15,643 nucleotides of DNA from an uncultured Oscillospiraceae bacterium (lineage in GTDB: Bacteria; Bacillota; Clostridia; Oscillospirales; Acutalibacteraceae), in contig USCI01000056.1 of assembly GCA_900553255.1 (NCBI GenBank), forward strand, positions 1 to 15,643, read 5' to 3'. Both the position numbers and the translations under genes were made by a program. Under the pieces are notes generated by a model that had not been told where the DNA came from, made no database searches, and saw only the letters and a program-made list of their open reading frames with translations. Positions 15,620 to 15,643 of the stretch are shown piece after piece (within the stretch, counting starts at the first letter, position 1; each line of letters begins with the position of its first letter).

Positions 15620-15643
15620 AACCGGCCCGCCGTCCCTTTGGGG
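15620..15643 (+). terminator. Possible left half of a terminator cut by the window edge
   Basis: The GC-rich run CCGGCCCGCCGTCCC, then TTT and GGGG, ends the window 12-35 bases after the ferritin stop. It looks like the left arm, loop and first right-arm bases of a hairpin. The rest, including any T-run, lies outside the window. Confidence 0.25.

Overview
The window looks like a chromosomal segment from a GC-rich obligate anaerobe of the Firmicutes, most likely a Clostridia/Oscillospiraceae-type gut bacterium. The evidence is a clostridial-length pyruvate, phosphate dikinase (catalytic His at residue 455), the prs-pth-mfd order typical of Firmicutes, Shine-Dalgarno sites of the AGGAGG type, and a dense set of anaerobe oxygen-defence proteins (flavodiiron protein, superoxide reductase, rubredoxin). 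The family-level placement is inference. No rRNA, tRNA, CRISPR array, insertion sequence or phage gene was seen.

Layout. 1-100: flank downstream of ppdK, where no terminator or gene is supported. 101-2737 (minus): ppdK. 2738-3344: a 607-bp divergent intergenic region with a good promoter for each side and a long, GC-rich, hairpin-filled leader before prs. 3345-8968 (plus): housekeeping run prs, pth, mfd and a MutT-like Nudix gene, the last two overlapping by 4 bp. 9016-9567 (minus): an unrecognised single-pass membrane protein with its own promoter and terminator. 9735-10940: a pair of short chromate-transporter-family proteins. About 10991-11839: an alpha/beta hydrolase whose 5' end appears frameshifted, followed by a textbook terminator. 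12093-15608: a six-gene cluster behind a strong extended -10 promoter: a four-domain flavodiiron/flavin-reductase/rubredoxin fusion, 2Fe superoxide reductase, thioredoxin, a 51-residue rubredoxin, a 64-residue Bfd-like [2Fe-2S] protein, and a heme-free ferritin.

How the genes work together. The last cluster reads as one oxygen/NO/superoxide and iron-handling unit. NAD(P)H electrons would enter the flavin-reductase domain of the fusion and pass through its rubredoxin to the flavodiiron core, which reduces O2 or NO. Superoxide reductase converts superoxide to peroxide and is usually fed by rubredoxin. Ferritin stores the Fe2+ that would otherwise fuel Fenton chemistry. The Bfd-like protein directly before ferritin suggests a reductive iron-release route, by analogy with bacterial Bfd/bacterioferritin pairs. 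The parts most worth a second look are this Bfd-ferritin coupling, the fusion protein, the hydrolase frameshift, the hairpin masking the pth ribosome binding site, and the structured prs leader with a terminator-like stem.
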